The notes under the pieces were generated by a model. It had not been told where the DNA came from and did no database searches. It was given only the letters and a program-made list of their open reading frames with translations. This document shows, piece by piece, positions 9,225 to 18,123 of a stretch of DNA of 64,000 nt. Source of the DNA: an uncultured Porphyromonadaceae bacterium (GTDB lineage: Bacteria; Bacteroidota; Bacteroidia; Bacteroidales; Coprobacteraceae); contig URAV01000005.1 in NCBI GenBank assembly GCA_900545915.1, positions 1 to 64,000 on the forward strand, read 5' to 3'. The stretch's first letter is position 1, and each line of letters opens with the position of its first letter. The position numbers and the translations under genes were made by a program.

Positions 9225-9557
9225 ATGTATATAGTCAAAAAAACATTAGAAATATCGGCGTCCCATCACTTAAACCTATCTTATGAAAGTAAATGTTCTT
9301 TTTTACATGGACATAACTGGATTATCTCGATCTCTTGTCGTGCAGAAACATTGAATCAAGATGGTATGGTTACAGATTTCTCATTAATCAAAAAACTCAT
9401 ACACGAAAAATTAGACCATAAAAATTTGAATGAAGTTTTACCATTTAATCCTACAGCCGAAAACATCGCTCGTTGGGTATGTGATCAGATTCCTTTTTGC
9501 TTTCGGGTAGAGGTACAAGAATCCGAAGGAAATATTGCTATTTATGAAAAAGATTAA
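9225..9557 (+). CDS. queD: 6-carboxy-5,6,7,8-tetrahydropterin synthase QueD
   Basis: Converts dihydroneopterin triphosphate to 6-carboxytetrahydropterin in the queuosine/7-deazaguanine pathway. At 110 residues it is a normal compact T-fold enzyme. The zinc ligands are visible as His15, His28 and His30 (HGHN), with catalytic Cys24. DFSLIKKL, LDHKNLNE and a C-terminal VEVQESEG complete the family signature. Its last 14 bases overlap the start of queE, indicating translational coupling; the product is the substrate of QueE. Confidence 0.93.
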   Translation: MYIVKKTLEISASHHLNLSYESKCSFLHGHNWIISISCRAETLNQDGMVTDFSLIKKLIHEKLDHKNLNEVLPFNPTAENIARWVCDQIPFCFRVEVQESEGNIAIYEKD

Positions 9558-10098
9558 TGAAATATTTTATAGTATTCAAGGAGAAGGATACTATACGGGA
9601 GTACCGGCTATTTTTATTCGTTTTTCCGGATGTAATTTAAATTGCGAATTTTGTGATACTGATCATTTCTCTGGTAAAATAATGTCTGATGAAGAAATTA
9701 TCGATACTGTACGAAAATTTCCGACAAAGCATATTGTCCTGACCGGAGGAGAACCATCGATGCAATTAGATGACCGTTTTCTTTCACTTTTAAAAGCTCA
9801 GGGATTTTATTTGCAAATAGAAACAAATGGAACTTTAACGCAAGGATTCGATGCCGTTACTCGCTGGTGCGATTGGATCACTTGCAGTCCCAAAAAAGAT
9901 TGTGTCCGTAAACAGATGGATGAACTAAAAGTCGTTTATTTAAACCAAGATATGAGCATTTATGATCAATACTCGTGTAGATATAAAATGTTGCAACCTT
10001 GTTCTATGCAAAATACAGAAGATGTCATTGAATATATCAAAAAAAATCCGGAGTGGAGACTGAGCCTGCAAACACATAAATATTTACACATTCGATGA
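9544..10098 (+). CDS. queE: 7-carboxy-7-deazaguanine synthase QueE (radical SAM)
   Basis: Radical SAM enzyme that contracts the pterin ring to give 7-carboxy-7-deazaguanine, the step after QueD. The start MKKINEIFYSIQGEG is chosen because it overlaps queD by 14 nt and begins with the conserved SIQGEG segment. The [4Fe-4S] motif is Cys30-x3-Cys34-x2-Cys37, and the SAM-binding TGGEPS lies near 67-72. 184 residues is typical. QueC is not in the window. Confidence 0.93.
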   Translation: MKKINEIFYSIQGEGYYTGVPAIFIRFSGCNLNCEFCDTDHFSGKIMSDEEIIDTVRKFPTKHIVLTGGEPSMQLDDRFLSLLKAQGFYLQIETNGTLTQGFDAVTRWCDWITCSPKKDCVRKQMDELKVVYLNQDMSIYDQYSCRYKMLQPCSMQNTEDVIEYIKKNPEWRLSLQTHKYLHIR

Positions 10099-10153
10099 TC
10101 GAATATATTTATAGAAAAATCAATAATGGCAGATATTATTACACTTAATTAAT

Positions 10154-10161
10154 TATATTTG
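10154..10161 (+). promoter_or_regulatory. Promoter -7 box for glnS
   Basis: TATATTTG, about 70 nt upstream of the glnS start, leaving a leader of roughly 65 nt. Confidence 0.5.
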
Positions 10162-10231
10162 CATTTCATAAAAAGCCTGTTTAAGATTTTACGCAGGTCA
10201 ATTACGACAATACTCAGTAACTTATAAGAAT

Positions 10232-11932
10232 ATGACACAGATAGAGAACAATGAAGAGGAAAAGAAAAGCCTGAATTTTATTGAAGCCGCTATTGAAGCA
10301 GATCTGACGGCAGGAAAAAACGGAGGACGATTAAACACTCGTTTCCCACCGGAGCCTAACGGTTATTTGCATATAGGCCATGCAAAAGCCATTTGTATGG
10401 ACTTCGGTGTCGCTGAAAAATTCGGAGGAACTTGTAATCTTCGTTTCGATGATACTAATCCTGTCAAAGAAGATGTTGAGTATGTAGATTCAATTAAAGA
10501 AGATATACATTGGTTGGGATTCGATTGGGGAAATCGGCTCTATTATGCATCAGATTATTTCCCGAAGTTGTGGGATCTGGCACTTCGTCTGATTAAAGAG
10601 GGAAAGGCTTATGTCGATGAACAATCTGCTGAGGAAATAGCGAAACAAAAAGGCTCACCTACACAGCCGGGTACACCAAGTCCTTACAGAGATCGTCCTA
10701 TTGAGGAAAATATAGATTTATTTGAACGAATGAATAGGGGTGAATTTGAGGAAGGCGCTATGGTATTACGAGCAAAAATAGATATGGCTTCTCCCAATAT
10801 GCACATGAGAGACCCCATTATGTACAGGATCATTAAACACCCGCATCATCGTACAGGAAACACTTGGAATGCATATCCGATGTATGATTTTGCTCATGGT
10901 CAATCAGATTATTTCGAAGGAGTGACACACTCTATCTGTACATTAGAATTTGAAGTCCACAGACCATTATACGACTGGTTTGTAGATCAGTTGGCAGATG
11001 AAACCTATCGTCCCAGACAAATGGAATTTAATCGGCTTAATCTGACCTATACAGTAATGAGTAAACGTAAATTGTTACAATTAGTACAGGAAAAATTAGT
11101 ATCGGGGTGGGATGATCCCCGTATGCCGACCATTTGTGGATTACGTCGTCGAGGATACACTCCTCGATCGATACGAAATTTCATCGACAAAATCGGATAT
11201 ACCAAATACGATGGACTTATCAGTGTATCTTTGCTTGAACATAGTATCCGCGAAGATTTAAATAAAACAGCCAATCGAGTATCGGCAGTTTTAAATCCGG
11301 TAAAACTTATTATTACAAATTATCCGGATAATCAGGTGGAATATATGAAGGCGGAGAATAATCCAGAGGATGAATCCGCTGGTTTCCATGAAATTCCGTT
11401 TACCCGTGAATTATATATTGAACGGGATGATTTTATGGAGAACCCTCCGAAAAAATTTTTCCGTATGACACCCGGACAAGAAGTTCGGTTAAAATCTGCC
11501 TATATCGTAAAATGTACAGGTTGCAAAAAAAATGAGAATGGCGAAATTGAGGAGATATATTGTGAGTATGATCCGTTAACCAAAAGTGGAATGCCAGAAA
11601 GCGGACGAAAAGTTAAAGGTACTCTGCATTGGGTTTCCGTAGAACATAGCAAGCCTGCAGAAATAAGACTTTATGATCGCTTATTTTGTGTAGAAAATCC
11701 GGCAGAAGAAAAAGAGAAAGATTTCAGGGAATTACTAAATCCTGAATCTTTAAAAGTATTGGATAATTGTCGGATAGAACCTTATTTATTTGAAAATGCA
11801 AAACCGGGGGACAGATTCCAATTTCAACGTACAGGATATTTTTGTGTGGACAAAGATTCTAAACCGGATAAACTGATTTTTAATCGTACTGTATCGTTAA
11901 AAGATAGCTGGGAAAAAATAAAAGGGAAATAA
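10232..11932 (+). CDS. glnS: Glutaminyl-tRNA synthetase
   Basis: Class Ic aminoacyl-tRNA synthetase charging tRNA-Gln with glutamine. The 566 residues carry the signature HIGH at 47-50 within PPEPNGYLHIGHAKA, the KMSKS-equivalent VMSKRKL near 275, and GlnRS-type catalytic sequence LRFDDTNP. A C-terminal beta-barrel anticodon-binding domain follows, including a short cysteine-bearing insert (KCTGCKKNENGE). Its own promoter box lies upstream, and a strong perfect hairpin follows 20 nt after the stop. Confidence 0.97.
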   Translation: MTQIENNEEEKKSLNFIEAAIEADLTAGKNGGRLNTRFPPEPNGYLHIGHAKAICMDFGVAEKFGGTCNLRFDDTNPVKEDVEYVDSIKEDIHWLGFDWGNRLYYASDYFPKLWDLALRLIKEGKAYVDEQSAEEIAKQKGSPTQPGTPSPYRDRPIEENIDLFERMNRGEFEEGAMVLRAKIDMASPNMHMRDPIMYRIIKHPHHRTGNTWNAYPMYDFAHGQSDYFEGVTHSICTLEFEVHRPLYDWFVDQLADETYRPRQMEFNRLNLTYTVMSKRKLLQLVQEKLVSGWDDPRMPTICGLRRRGYTPRSIRNFIDKIGYTKYDGLISVSLLEHSIREDLNKTANRVSAVLNPVKLIITNYPDNQVEYMKAENNPEDESAGFHEIPFTRELYIERDDFMENPPKKFFRMTPGQEVRLKSAYIVKCTGCKKNENGEIEEIYCEYDPLTKSGMPESGRKVKGTLHWVSVEHSKPAEIRLYDRLFCVENPAEEKEKDFRELLNPESLKVLDNCRIEPYLFENAKPGDRFQFQRTGYFCVDKDSKPDKLIFNRTVSLKDSWEKIKGK

Positions 11933-11952
11933 TATAGAAATAATAAATACTG

Positions 11953-11998
11953 AGGCTGTTGAATTTCTCTGATAAAAGAAATTCAACAGCCTGATTTT
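11953..11998 (+). terminator. 16-bp perfect hairpin after glnS
   Basis: The arms at 11953-11968 and 11977-11992 are perfectly complementary (16 bp) around an 8-nt loop, followed by GATTTTTA. It ends glnS transcription but also sits only about 20 nt before the start of the next gene at 12012, so it is effectively in that gene's leader. Confidence 0.8.
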
Positions 11999-12011
11999 TA
12001 GAAACAAATAC

Positions 12012-13415
12012 ATGTCTGAAGATAAACGTCCTGAGTTATTGATCCGATATGAACAGATGATAAAAGATCATGCGAACTACTATTTTGATGCAGATGATCT
12101 GGAAGAGATTGCATATCAGTATGAAATACGAGATCTTTATCAAAAAGCATTGGAAGTAATAGAACGCGGTATGTCCATGCATCCGGGAAGCATGAGTTTA
12201 GGAATTAAAAGAGCCAAATATCTTTTATGTCTCGATTGCGTAGAGGAAGCTGAAAAACAAATTTATTCTATACCTCACGACTCGGTAGATGCTGTTTTGA
12301 TTTGTGCAGAATTGAGTTTTATTCAAGCAAATGGAGATAAGGCTATTTCTCTGCTGAACAGTTTGTTGTCTTCAGATGAAATATCTGTCGATCTTTGTTT
12401 CGACATTATTGATATGTATTTGGATTTCGGATATATAGATGAACTAAAAGATTTTATTTTTGCAGCAGACAAAGTATTGGTGAACGGGAGTGAGGTATTA
12501 AGAGAATTGGCGCTCATCTATGAAGATCGTCAAGAATATGACCTCGCATTGTCTGTATATGATATTTTGCTCGATAGAGATCCTTATTCCTATGTCGATT
12601 GGTTTAACACGGCCAAAATACATGCCTTAAAAAAAGACTATGATAAAGCTGTTGATGCTTGTGATTTTGCCCTGACGGCCAAAGAAGGGGATGAAACCAT
12701 TCTTTCCTTTAAAGGATATTGTCTATATGACAATGAAAATTATGCTCAGGCAATAGAAGTATTTAAAGAGTTATTAGGTGTAATTGAAGACAAGTCTATG
12801 ACTTATGAATTAATTGCCGAATGTTATACTAAACTAGAAAAAAATGAAGATGCTATCCGATATTTGGATAAAGCATTATCATATACCCCTGATAATGCTA
12901 ATTTATACTATCAACAGGCATCTAATTACTATGATTTAGGTGATATTTCTAACGCAATTCAATGCTTACGAAAAAGTATTGAATTAGAGCCTGAAGATGC
13001 TGATGCATTAGCTTTTCTCGGAGAAATATATGTTGAAACAAAAGAATTTACAAAAGCCCGAATAGCTTTAGAACAATCGGTAAAACTGAATTCGGAAAAT
13101 CAAGATGCACTCACTCTTTTAGGAGATTTGGCCTCTCAAAATAGCGATTACAATACAGCAATATCATATTATGATCGAGCTTTGTCTATTGATATTTATA
13201 ATGTGAAATTAACTTTTAAGTTAATCCTCGCTCATTTTAATTCTGGTAATCAGGAAAAAGCCGTCGATATGATCAAACAATTAGATGAAACGACATTACA
13301 AGTTGATGACATTGAAAATATATCTGAAGAAAACCGTAAAGAACTAGAACAAACTAGAGAAATAATCGATAAATTAAAAACGATTCTAAAGAAAAGTTTA
13401 AACGAAGAATTATAA
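12012..13415 (+). CDS. Tetratricopeptide repeat protein
   Basis: 467-residue cytosolic TPR protein with no signal peptide. Around ten or more TPR units are visible from about residue 30 to 440, with canonical spacing such as YYQQASNYYDLGDISNAIQ and ALAFLGEIYVETKEFTKA. The C-terminus is an acidic/basic helix. TPR arrays act as protein-binding scaffolds; no catalytic domain is present. It is followed after 9 nt by the DUF368 gene, so the two are probably cotranslated. No separate promoter is visible between the glnS terminator and this start. Confidence 0.85.
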   Translation: MSEDKRPELLIRYEQMIKDHANYYFDADDLEEIAYQYEIRDLYQKALEVIERGMSMHPGSMSLGIKRAKYLLCLDCVEEAEKQIYSIPHDSVDAVLICAELSFIQANGDKAISLLNSLLSSDEISVDLCFDIIDMYLDFGYIDELKDFIFAADKVLVNGSEVLRELALIYEDRQEYDLALSVYDILLDRDPYSYVDWFNTAKIHALKKDYDKAVDACDFALTAKEGDETILSFKGYCLYDNENYAQAIEVFKELLGVIEDKSMTYELIAECYTKLEKNEDAIRYLDKALSYTPDNANLYYQQASNYYDLGDISNAIQCLRKSIELEPEDADALAFLGEIYVETKEFTKARIALEQSVKLNSENQDALTLLGDLASQNSDYNTAISYYDRALSIDIYNVKLTFKLILAHFNSGNQEKAVDMIKQLDETTLQVDDIENISEENRKELEQTREIIDKLKTILKKSLNEEL

Positions 13416-13424
13416 CTTAGTAAT

Positions 13425-14360
13425 ATGAGAAGAAACATTAAAGATTATGTAATACTGACTTTAAAAGGGATGGGAATGGGCGCTGCAGACGTCGTACCCG
13501 GAGTATCAGGCGGTACTATTGCTTTTATTGTGGGGATATACGAAGAATTGATTAATTCCATAAAAAGCGTTGATCTTAAAACTTTAAAACTTCTTTTTAC
13601 ATTTAAATTGAAAAGTTTTTGGAATAATATTAATGGAAACTTTTTACTTTCTGTAATATTAGGCATTCTCATAAGTGTTTTTTCTTTGGCTAAACTTATA
13701 ACTTTTCTATTAGATGACTATCCGGTATTAGTATGGGCTTTCTTTTTCGGTTTAGTTATTGCATCTACATATTTTGTTTCCAAAAGAATTCAAGTTTGGG
13801 ATTGGAAGCGTTGTCTCTCTTTTATTATAGGAGTAGGGATCGCGTACTATATAACAATCGCAACTCCATCTCAAACACCAGAAAATCTGTCATTTATATT
13901 TTTATGCGGGGCTATTGCCATATGTGCAATGATATTACCCGGAATTTCGGGTAGTTTCATTCTATTGTTATTAGGTAAATATGAGTTTATTATGAATGCG
14001 GTAAAATCATTAGATATTACAATTATTATTGTTTTTGCCTGCGGTGCAGCCATAGGATTGGTGCTATTTTCCAACATTTTATCTTATTTATTACGTAAGT
14101 TTCATGACATAACAATTGCTATATTGACAGGTTTTATGTTGGGATCATTAAATAAAGTCTGGCCATGGAAAAGAACATTAGAGACATTTGTAGATAGTCA
14201 TGGGACTATTAAACCCTTAGTCGAACAAAATATCTTGCCGAATGTGTATATCTGGCAGGCAGTATCTCTTATGATTGTAGGTTTTTTGCTCGTTTATATT
14301 ATCGAAAAAATGTCGGGAAATACAAACTCTGATAAACAATCTAATAATTCTTTTGATTAA
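13425..14360 (+). CDS. DUF368 membrane protein, probable polyprenyl-phosphate translocase
   Basis: 311-residue polytopic membrane protein. The two half-repeat signatures of DUF368 are visible: VVPGVSGGTIAF near 23-34 and ILPGISGSFILLLLG near 168-182, with about eight hydrophobic segments. DUF368 proteins (PopT) have been reported to recycle undecaprenyl phosphate across the cytoplasmic membrane for cell-envelope synthesis. Assignment to the family is firm; the substrate is inferred from those reports. It starts 9 nt after the TPR gene. Confidence 0.88.
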   Translation: MRRNIKDYVILTLKGMGMGAADVVPGVSGGTIAFIVGIYEELINSIKSVDLKTLKLLFTFKLKSFWNNINGNFLLSVILGILISVFSLAKLITFLLDDYPVLVWAFFFGLVIASTYFVSKRIQVWDWKRCLSFIIGVGIAYYITIATPSQTPENLSFIFLCGAIAICAMILPGISGSFILLLLGKYEFIMNAVKSLDITIIIVFACGAAIGLVLFSNILSYLLRKFHDITIAILTGFMLGSLNKVWPWKRTLETFVDSHGTIKPLVEQNILPNVYIWQAVSLMIVGFLLVYIIEKMSGNTNSDKQSNNSFD

Positions 14361-14443
14361 GGGAATTTCTTTGTAAATAGGGTATTAAGGCAAAAGTACA
14401 TTTTTTCTATTTAACATAATACAAATTATGTAACAAATACAAG

Positions 14444-14475
14444 TTTGTTTTTGAAACAATAAAATCATATCTTTG
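14444..14475 (+). promoter_or_regulatory. Promoter for the THUMP-like methyltransferase
   Basis: TTTG (14444-14447), 20 nt spacer, TATCTTTG (14468-14475): a full match to the Bacteroidetes consensus, 26 nt before the start codon. Confidence 0.75.
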
Positions 14476-14501
14476 TTAAAAATTAGCTGTTCATATAATA
14501 C

Positions 14502-15704
14502 ATGGAAATCTCAGATAATTTATTTGATTTTATAGAAAAGTATTCACAAGAAAATCCAATAAAACTCAGACTAAAGAGATTTGAAAACTTGAATTTTGAT
14601 CTCTCTTTTGCTATTGATCAAATAGAATCCAGACAAAAAATTAAAAATAAATTACCTCTTTGGAATCAAAACAAGAAGTTATTATTTCCATCTGTTTTAT
14701 CTGCAGAACAAGCATCATCTGAAATTACCGCCAAATATAAACAGGATATTATAGGATCGAGATATAAATCAATATGTGATTTGACCGGAGGATTAGGTGT
14801 AGATTCATACTATTTTGCCGCTTCAGCAGAAAAAGTCACTTATGTAGAACGTTATCCGTTATACTGTAATGTGGCAAAGTATAACTTTAGTATATTACAA
14901 AAAAACAATATTCAAATAGTTTGTTCGGATAGCTTAAAATTCATTCTCGGATGTAATATAAAATTCGACGCGTTTTACATTGATCCAGCTAGACGTAATT
15001 CGGAAAATAAAAGGTTATACGACTTACGTGATTGTGAACCAAACATAATAGAATTGCAGGACATTCTATTGGAAAAAGCTCCGGTAATTTTATTAAAGGC
15101 ATCTCCTATGATTGATATTAGTCGAGCTATACAAGATCTGAAATTTGTTAAGGAAGTATATGTTATCTCTGTAAAGAATGAATGTAAAGAATTATTTTTT
15201 GTCATTAACAATCATTTTATAGAAGAAATCTCTATTAACTGTGTTAATTTGAATCCTGTAAAACAACCTGATAATTATATATTTACATTAAAAGATGAAA
15301 AAAATATTTCTCTGTTACAACCTATAACATCTGTCCAATCCTATTTATATGAACCTAATTCTTCTATTCTAAAAGCTGGGGCATTCAAATCTGTAGCCAT
15401 CTCATTTTCTATATCTAAAATACATAAAAACAGCCACTTATATACATCCGATAAATTTGTAGCGAATTTTCCCGGTCGTGTCTTTATCGTAAAAGAAATT
15501 ATGCCTTTTTCAGGTAAGGCTTTAAAGAAACTTTTCGCACAATACCCTTCTGCGAATATTACGGTTCGAAATTTTCCAATGACAGCAGAAGAGTTACGAC
15601 GAAAGTCTAAAATAAAAGACGGAGGAAATATCTATATATTCGCCACGACATTATACCCGGATAAAAAGATCTTCATTATTTGTGAGAAAATTATTAACGT
15701 TTAA
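14502..15704 (+). CDS. THUMP-like class I SAM-dependent methyltransferase
   Basis: 400-residue predicted RNA or protein methyltransferase of a Bacteroidetes-type family. The SAM-binding motif I reads CDLTGGLGVDSYYFA near 88-102, an acidic motif II follows (YVERYPLY), and the DPARR motif lies near 160. A C-terminal THUMP-like domain follows (VFIVKEIMPFSGKALKKL and an NFPMTAEELRRK segment). Substrate unknown. It has its own strong promoter. Its 3' end overlaps the 3' end of smpB by 11 bp on the opposite strand. Confidence 0.82.
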   Translation: MEISDNLFDFIEKYSQENPIKLRLKRFENLNFDLSFAIDQIESRQKIKNKLPLWNQNKKLLFPSVLSAEQASSEITAKYKQDIIGSRYKSICDLTGGLGVDSYYFAASAEKVTYVERYPLYCNVAKYNFSILQKNNIQIVCSDSLKFILGCNIKFDAFYIDPARRNSENKRLYDLRDCEPNIIELQDILLEKAPVILLKASPMIDISRAIQDLKFVKEVYVISVKNECKELFFVINNHFIEEISINCVNLNPVKQPDNYIFTLKDEKNISLLQPITSVQSYLYEPNSSILKAGAFKSVAISFSISKIHKNSHLYTSDKFVANFPGRVFIVKEIMPFSGKALKKLFAQYPSANITVRNFPMTAEELRRKSKIKDGGNIYIFATTLYPDKKIFIICEKIINV

Positions 15705-16146
15705 ATGCCCGATCCATTTGACGTTTATCTTCCCTTTCCTTTATCGACTCTCGCTTATCATATACTTTTTTACCTTTTGCAACGGCAATAATAATTTTTG
15801 CAAGACCTTTATCATTGATATATATTTTCGTAGGAATTACAGAAAAACCGGACTCTTTAGATAAACGTTGTATCTTTTGTAGTTCTTTTTTCGTCAATAA
15901 TAACTTTCTATCCCTTCTTGCTTGATGATTGTTATAAGTTCCGTAAAAATATTCTGCAATATACATATTCTTAACCCATAACTCTCCATTATTGAAGAAA
16001 CAAAATGTATCTACCAAACTAGCTTTCCCAAGACGAATCGATTTTATCTCCGTTCCGGTAAGCACTATTCCTGCTTGATATGTATCGAGCAACTCATAAT
16101 CAAAAGAAGCTCTTTTATTTTTTATGTTGATCTGTGGTAATTTCAT
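15694..16146 (-). CDS. smpB: SsrA-binding protein SmpB
   Basis: Partner of tmRNA in trans-translation; delivers SsrA to stalled ribosomes. The start at MKLPQINIKNKRA gives 150 residues; an alternative ATG 4 codons earlier would abut the upstream gene. Visible: NKRASFDYEL, the core GIVLTGTEIKSIR and the lysine-rich tail GKKVYDKRESIKERE that folds in the A site. It lies directly after the Yip1 gene and they share a transcript. The tmRNA gene itself is not in this window. Confidence 0.95.
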   Translation of the reverse strand: MKLPQINIKNKRASFDYELLDTYQAGIVLTGTEIKSIRLGKASLVDTFCFFNNGELWVKNMYIAEYFYGTYNNHQARRDRKLLLTKKELQKIQRLSKESGFSVIPTKIYINDKGLAKIIIAVAKGKKVYDKRESIKEREDKRQMDRAFKR

Positions 16147-16158
16147 ATTTTTATACAT

Positions 16159-16722
16159 TTAGTTTCCTAATCCCGGCATCAAAATGAACATAAACCGTTC
16201 AATAATATCCGGAGAAAATATAAGAATCAGCGATGATAAAACGACAAATATCAAACGCTTATTTTCGTTGATATCCATATAGTACTTAGATCCCTCCCAT
16301 ATAACATAAATGATGTACAGAGGTGCAAATCGTAAAAAAGAAAACATCCCCATAAACAAATTAAGAAAAATCGTTATCAACATATAGACACTTAAAGTGT
16401 AACCGACAAATAATTGTACTTGTTTGGGATTTTTTTCTCTATCAAAAAATTTCTGTAATAATTCGTCTATCAAAAAAGATGCAATATAAAATCCTATGAA
16501 AAACTTGACAAAATCGATTGTCATCAGTTTTAGCGCTTTTTCTAATGTAAATTGGTCACTGAACAAATTTACAAAAACCGAAAGAGCCGTAATTCCCATA
16601 ATCGGATATAAATATCCGTTTAAAAAAGCTGTCGGACTTTCTTCCTTAGAAGATATGTTCTGCCACGCTTTACTTGGGGCAACGACCAAAGCGAACAAAT
16701 TGGATACGATATTCTTAAACAT
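16159..16722 (-). CDS. Yip1-domain membrane protein
   Basis: 187-residue integral membrane protein with about five hydrophobic segments, beginning with MFKNIVSNLFALVVAPSKAW. The pattern of an amphipathic start, an APSKAW-type motif and multi-pass helices is typical of the bacterial Yip1/DUF1282 family. Function unknown. It abuts smpB (stop at 16159, alternative smpB start at 16158) and has a promoter box about 27 nt upstream. Confidence 0.75.
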   Translation of the reverse strand: MFKNIVSNLFALVVAPSKAWQNISSKEESPTAFLNGYLYPIMGITALSVFVNLFSDQFTLEKALKLMTIDFVKFFIGFYIASFLIDELLQKFFDREKNPKQVQLFVGYTLSVYMLITIFLNLFMGMFSFLRFAPLYIIYVIWEGSKYYMDINENKRLIFVVLSSLILIFSPDIIERFMFILMPGLGN

Positions 16723-16748
16723 TATTTTTCCTCTTCGTTAAGTGGACA

Positions 16749-16756
16749 CAAAAATA
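16749..16756 (-). promoter_or_regulatory. Promoter -7 box for the Yip1-smpB pair
   Basis: Minus-strand TATTTTTG, 27 nt upstream of the Yip1 start. Confidence 0.5.
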
Positions 16757-16838
16757 ATAATAATGCCAATACTTATTGCTGAATTGTTTGAAAGATTTAT
16801 TGTGAAACGTCAATTTGCCGCATTATCCTCTGCATTTG

Positions 16839-16870
16839 TTTGCTTAATAACACAAAGAATAATAAATTTG
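16839..16870 (+). promoter_or_regulatory. Promoter for the aminotransferase-permease operon
   Basis: TTTG (16839-16842), 20 nt, TAAATTTG (16863-16870): full consensus match, with a leader of about 48 nt. Confidence 0.7.
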
Positions 16871-16923
16871 TAGCGAGAATAAAACGATAAGTTATAGAAT
16901 ATACGAGATTATACTACTAAAGT

Positions 16924-18123
16924 ATGCCGAAAATATCTAACCGCGGTGAAATAATGCCCGCCTCCCCAATTCGAAAATTAGTTCCGTTAGCAAATAAAGC
17001 TAAACAAAAAGGAATAAAAGTATATCATTTAAATATAGGACAACCGGATTTACCGACTCCGGAAATAGGATTGGATGCCGCACGGCATTTAGATCGTAAA
17101 ATTTTAGAATACAGCCCAAGCGAAGGAATTCTCAGTTTCCGTGAGAAACTCGTCGAATACTATACCAAATTTAATATTCAGGTAAATGCTGATGATATTA
17201 TCATTACTACAGGAGGTTCAGAGGCGGTTTTGTTCTCTTTTTTAGCTTGCCTTGATCCGGGAGATGAAATAATTGTCCCCGAACCTGCGTATGCAAACTA
17301 TATGGCATTTGCGATTTCAGCGGGGGCGACAATAAAAACCCTTCCCTCTTCTATAGAGGAAGGTTTTGCATTACCTGCAGTAGATAAATTCGAAGCCTTG
17401 ATTACGGAACGAACTCGAGGAATACTGATTTGTAACCCTAATAATCCGACAGGTTATTTATATACGCAAAAAGAGATGAATCAAATAAGAGACTTGGTAA
17501 AAAAATATGATTTATTTCTCTTTTCCGATGAAGTATATAGAGAATTTTGCTATACCGGAGCACCTTATATTTCTGCTTTTCATTTGAAGGGAATCGAAGA
17601 TCATGTCGTATTGATTGATTCTGTATCAAAACGATATAGCGAATGCGGAATTCGTATAGGAGCTTTAATAACCAAGCATAAAGAGCTGAAAAAGAACGTA
17701 ATGAAGTTTTGTCAGGCACGTTTAAGTCCCCCCCTTATCGGACAATTAATTGCAGAAGCATCTCTTGGTGCTCCGTCAGACTATTTGTTGGATACATATA
17801 ACGAATATGTAGAACGTCGTAAATTTCTTATAGACGGAATTAATCGTATTCCCGGTTGTTATTCACCGATTCCTATGGGTGCATTTTATACAATGGCAAA
17901 GTTGCCGGTCGATGATGCGGATAAATTTTGTGCTTGGTGTCTTGAACATTTTGAGTATGAAGGGCAAACCGTGTTTATGGCTCCTGGATCTGGATTTTAT
18001 ACGACTCCGGGATTAGGTAAAAATGAAGTTCGGTTAGCGTATGTCTTGAAAAAAGAAGATTTAGCGAATGCTTTGATTGTATTAAGTAAAGCATTGGAAG
18101 CTTATCCAGGTAGAACTATATGA
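16924..18123 (+). CDS. Pyridoxal-phosphate-dependent aminotransferase (class I/II)
   Basis: 399-residue fold-type I aminotransferase of the aspartate aminotransferase family. Visible: LNIGQPDLPTPE near the N-terminus, the substrate loop TTGGSEA, the PLP-contacting NPNNPTG, SDEVY, the Schiff-base lysine in SVSKRYSECGIRIG near residue 236, and the C-terminal carboxylate-binding Arg in NEVRLAYV. The specific amino acid is not determinable by eye; aspartate-type activity is the default annotation. The stop overlaps the next gene's start (ATGA). Confidence 0.9.
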   Translation: MPKISNRGEIMPASPIRKLVPLANKAKQKGIKVYHLNIGQPDLPTPEIGLDAARHLDRKILEYSPSEGILSFREKLVEYYTKFNIQVNADDIIITTGGSEAVLFSFLACLDPGDEIIVPEPAYANYMAFAISAGATIKTLPSSIEEGFALPAVDKFEALITERTRGILICNPNNPTGYLYTQKEMNQIRDLVKKYDLFLFSDEVYREFCYTGAPYISAFHLKGIEDHVVLIDSVSKRYSECGIRIGALITKHKELKKNVMKFCQARLSPPLIGQLIAEASLGAPSDYLLDTYNEYVERRKFLIDGINRIPGCYSPIPMGAFYTMAKLPVDDADKFCAWCLEHFEYEGQTVFMAPGSGFYTTPGLGKNEVRLAYVLKKEDLANALIVLSKALEAYPGRTI

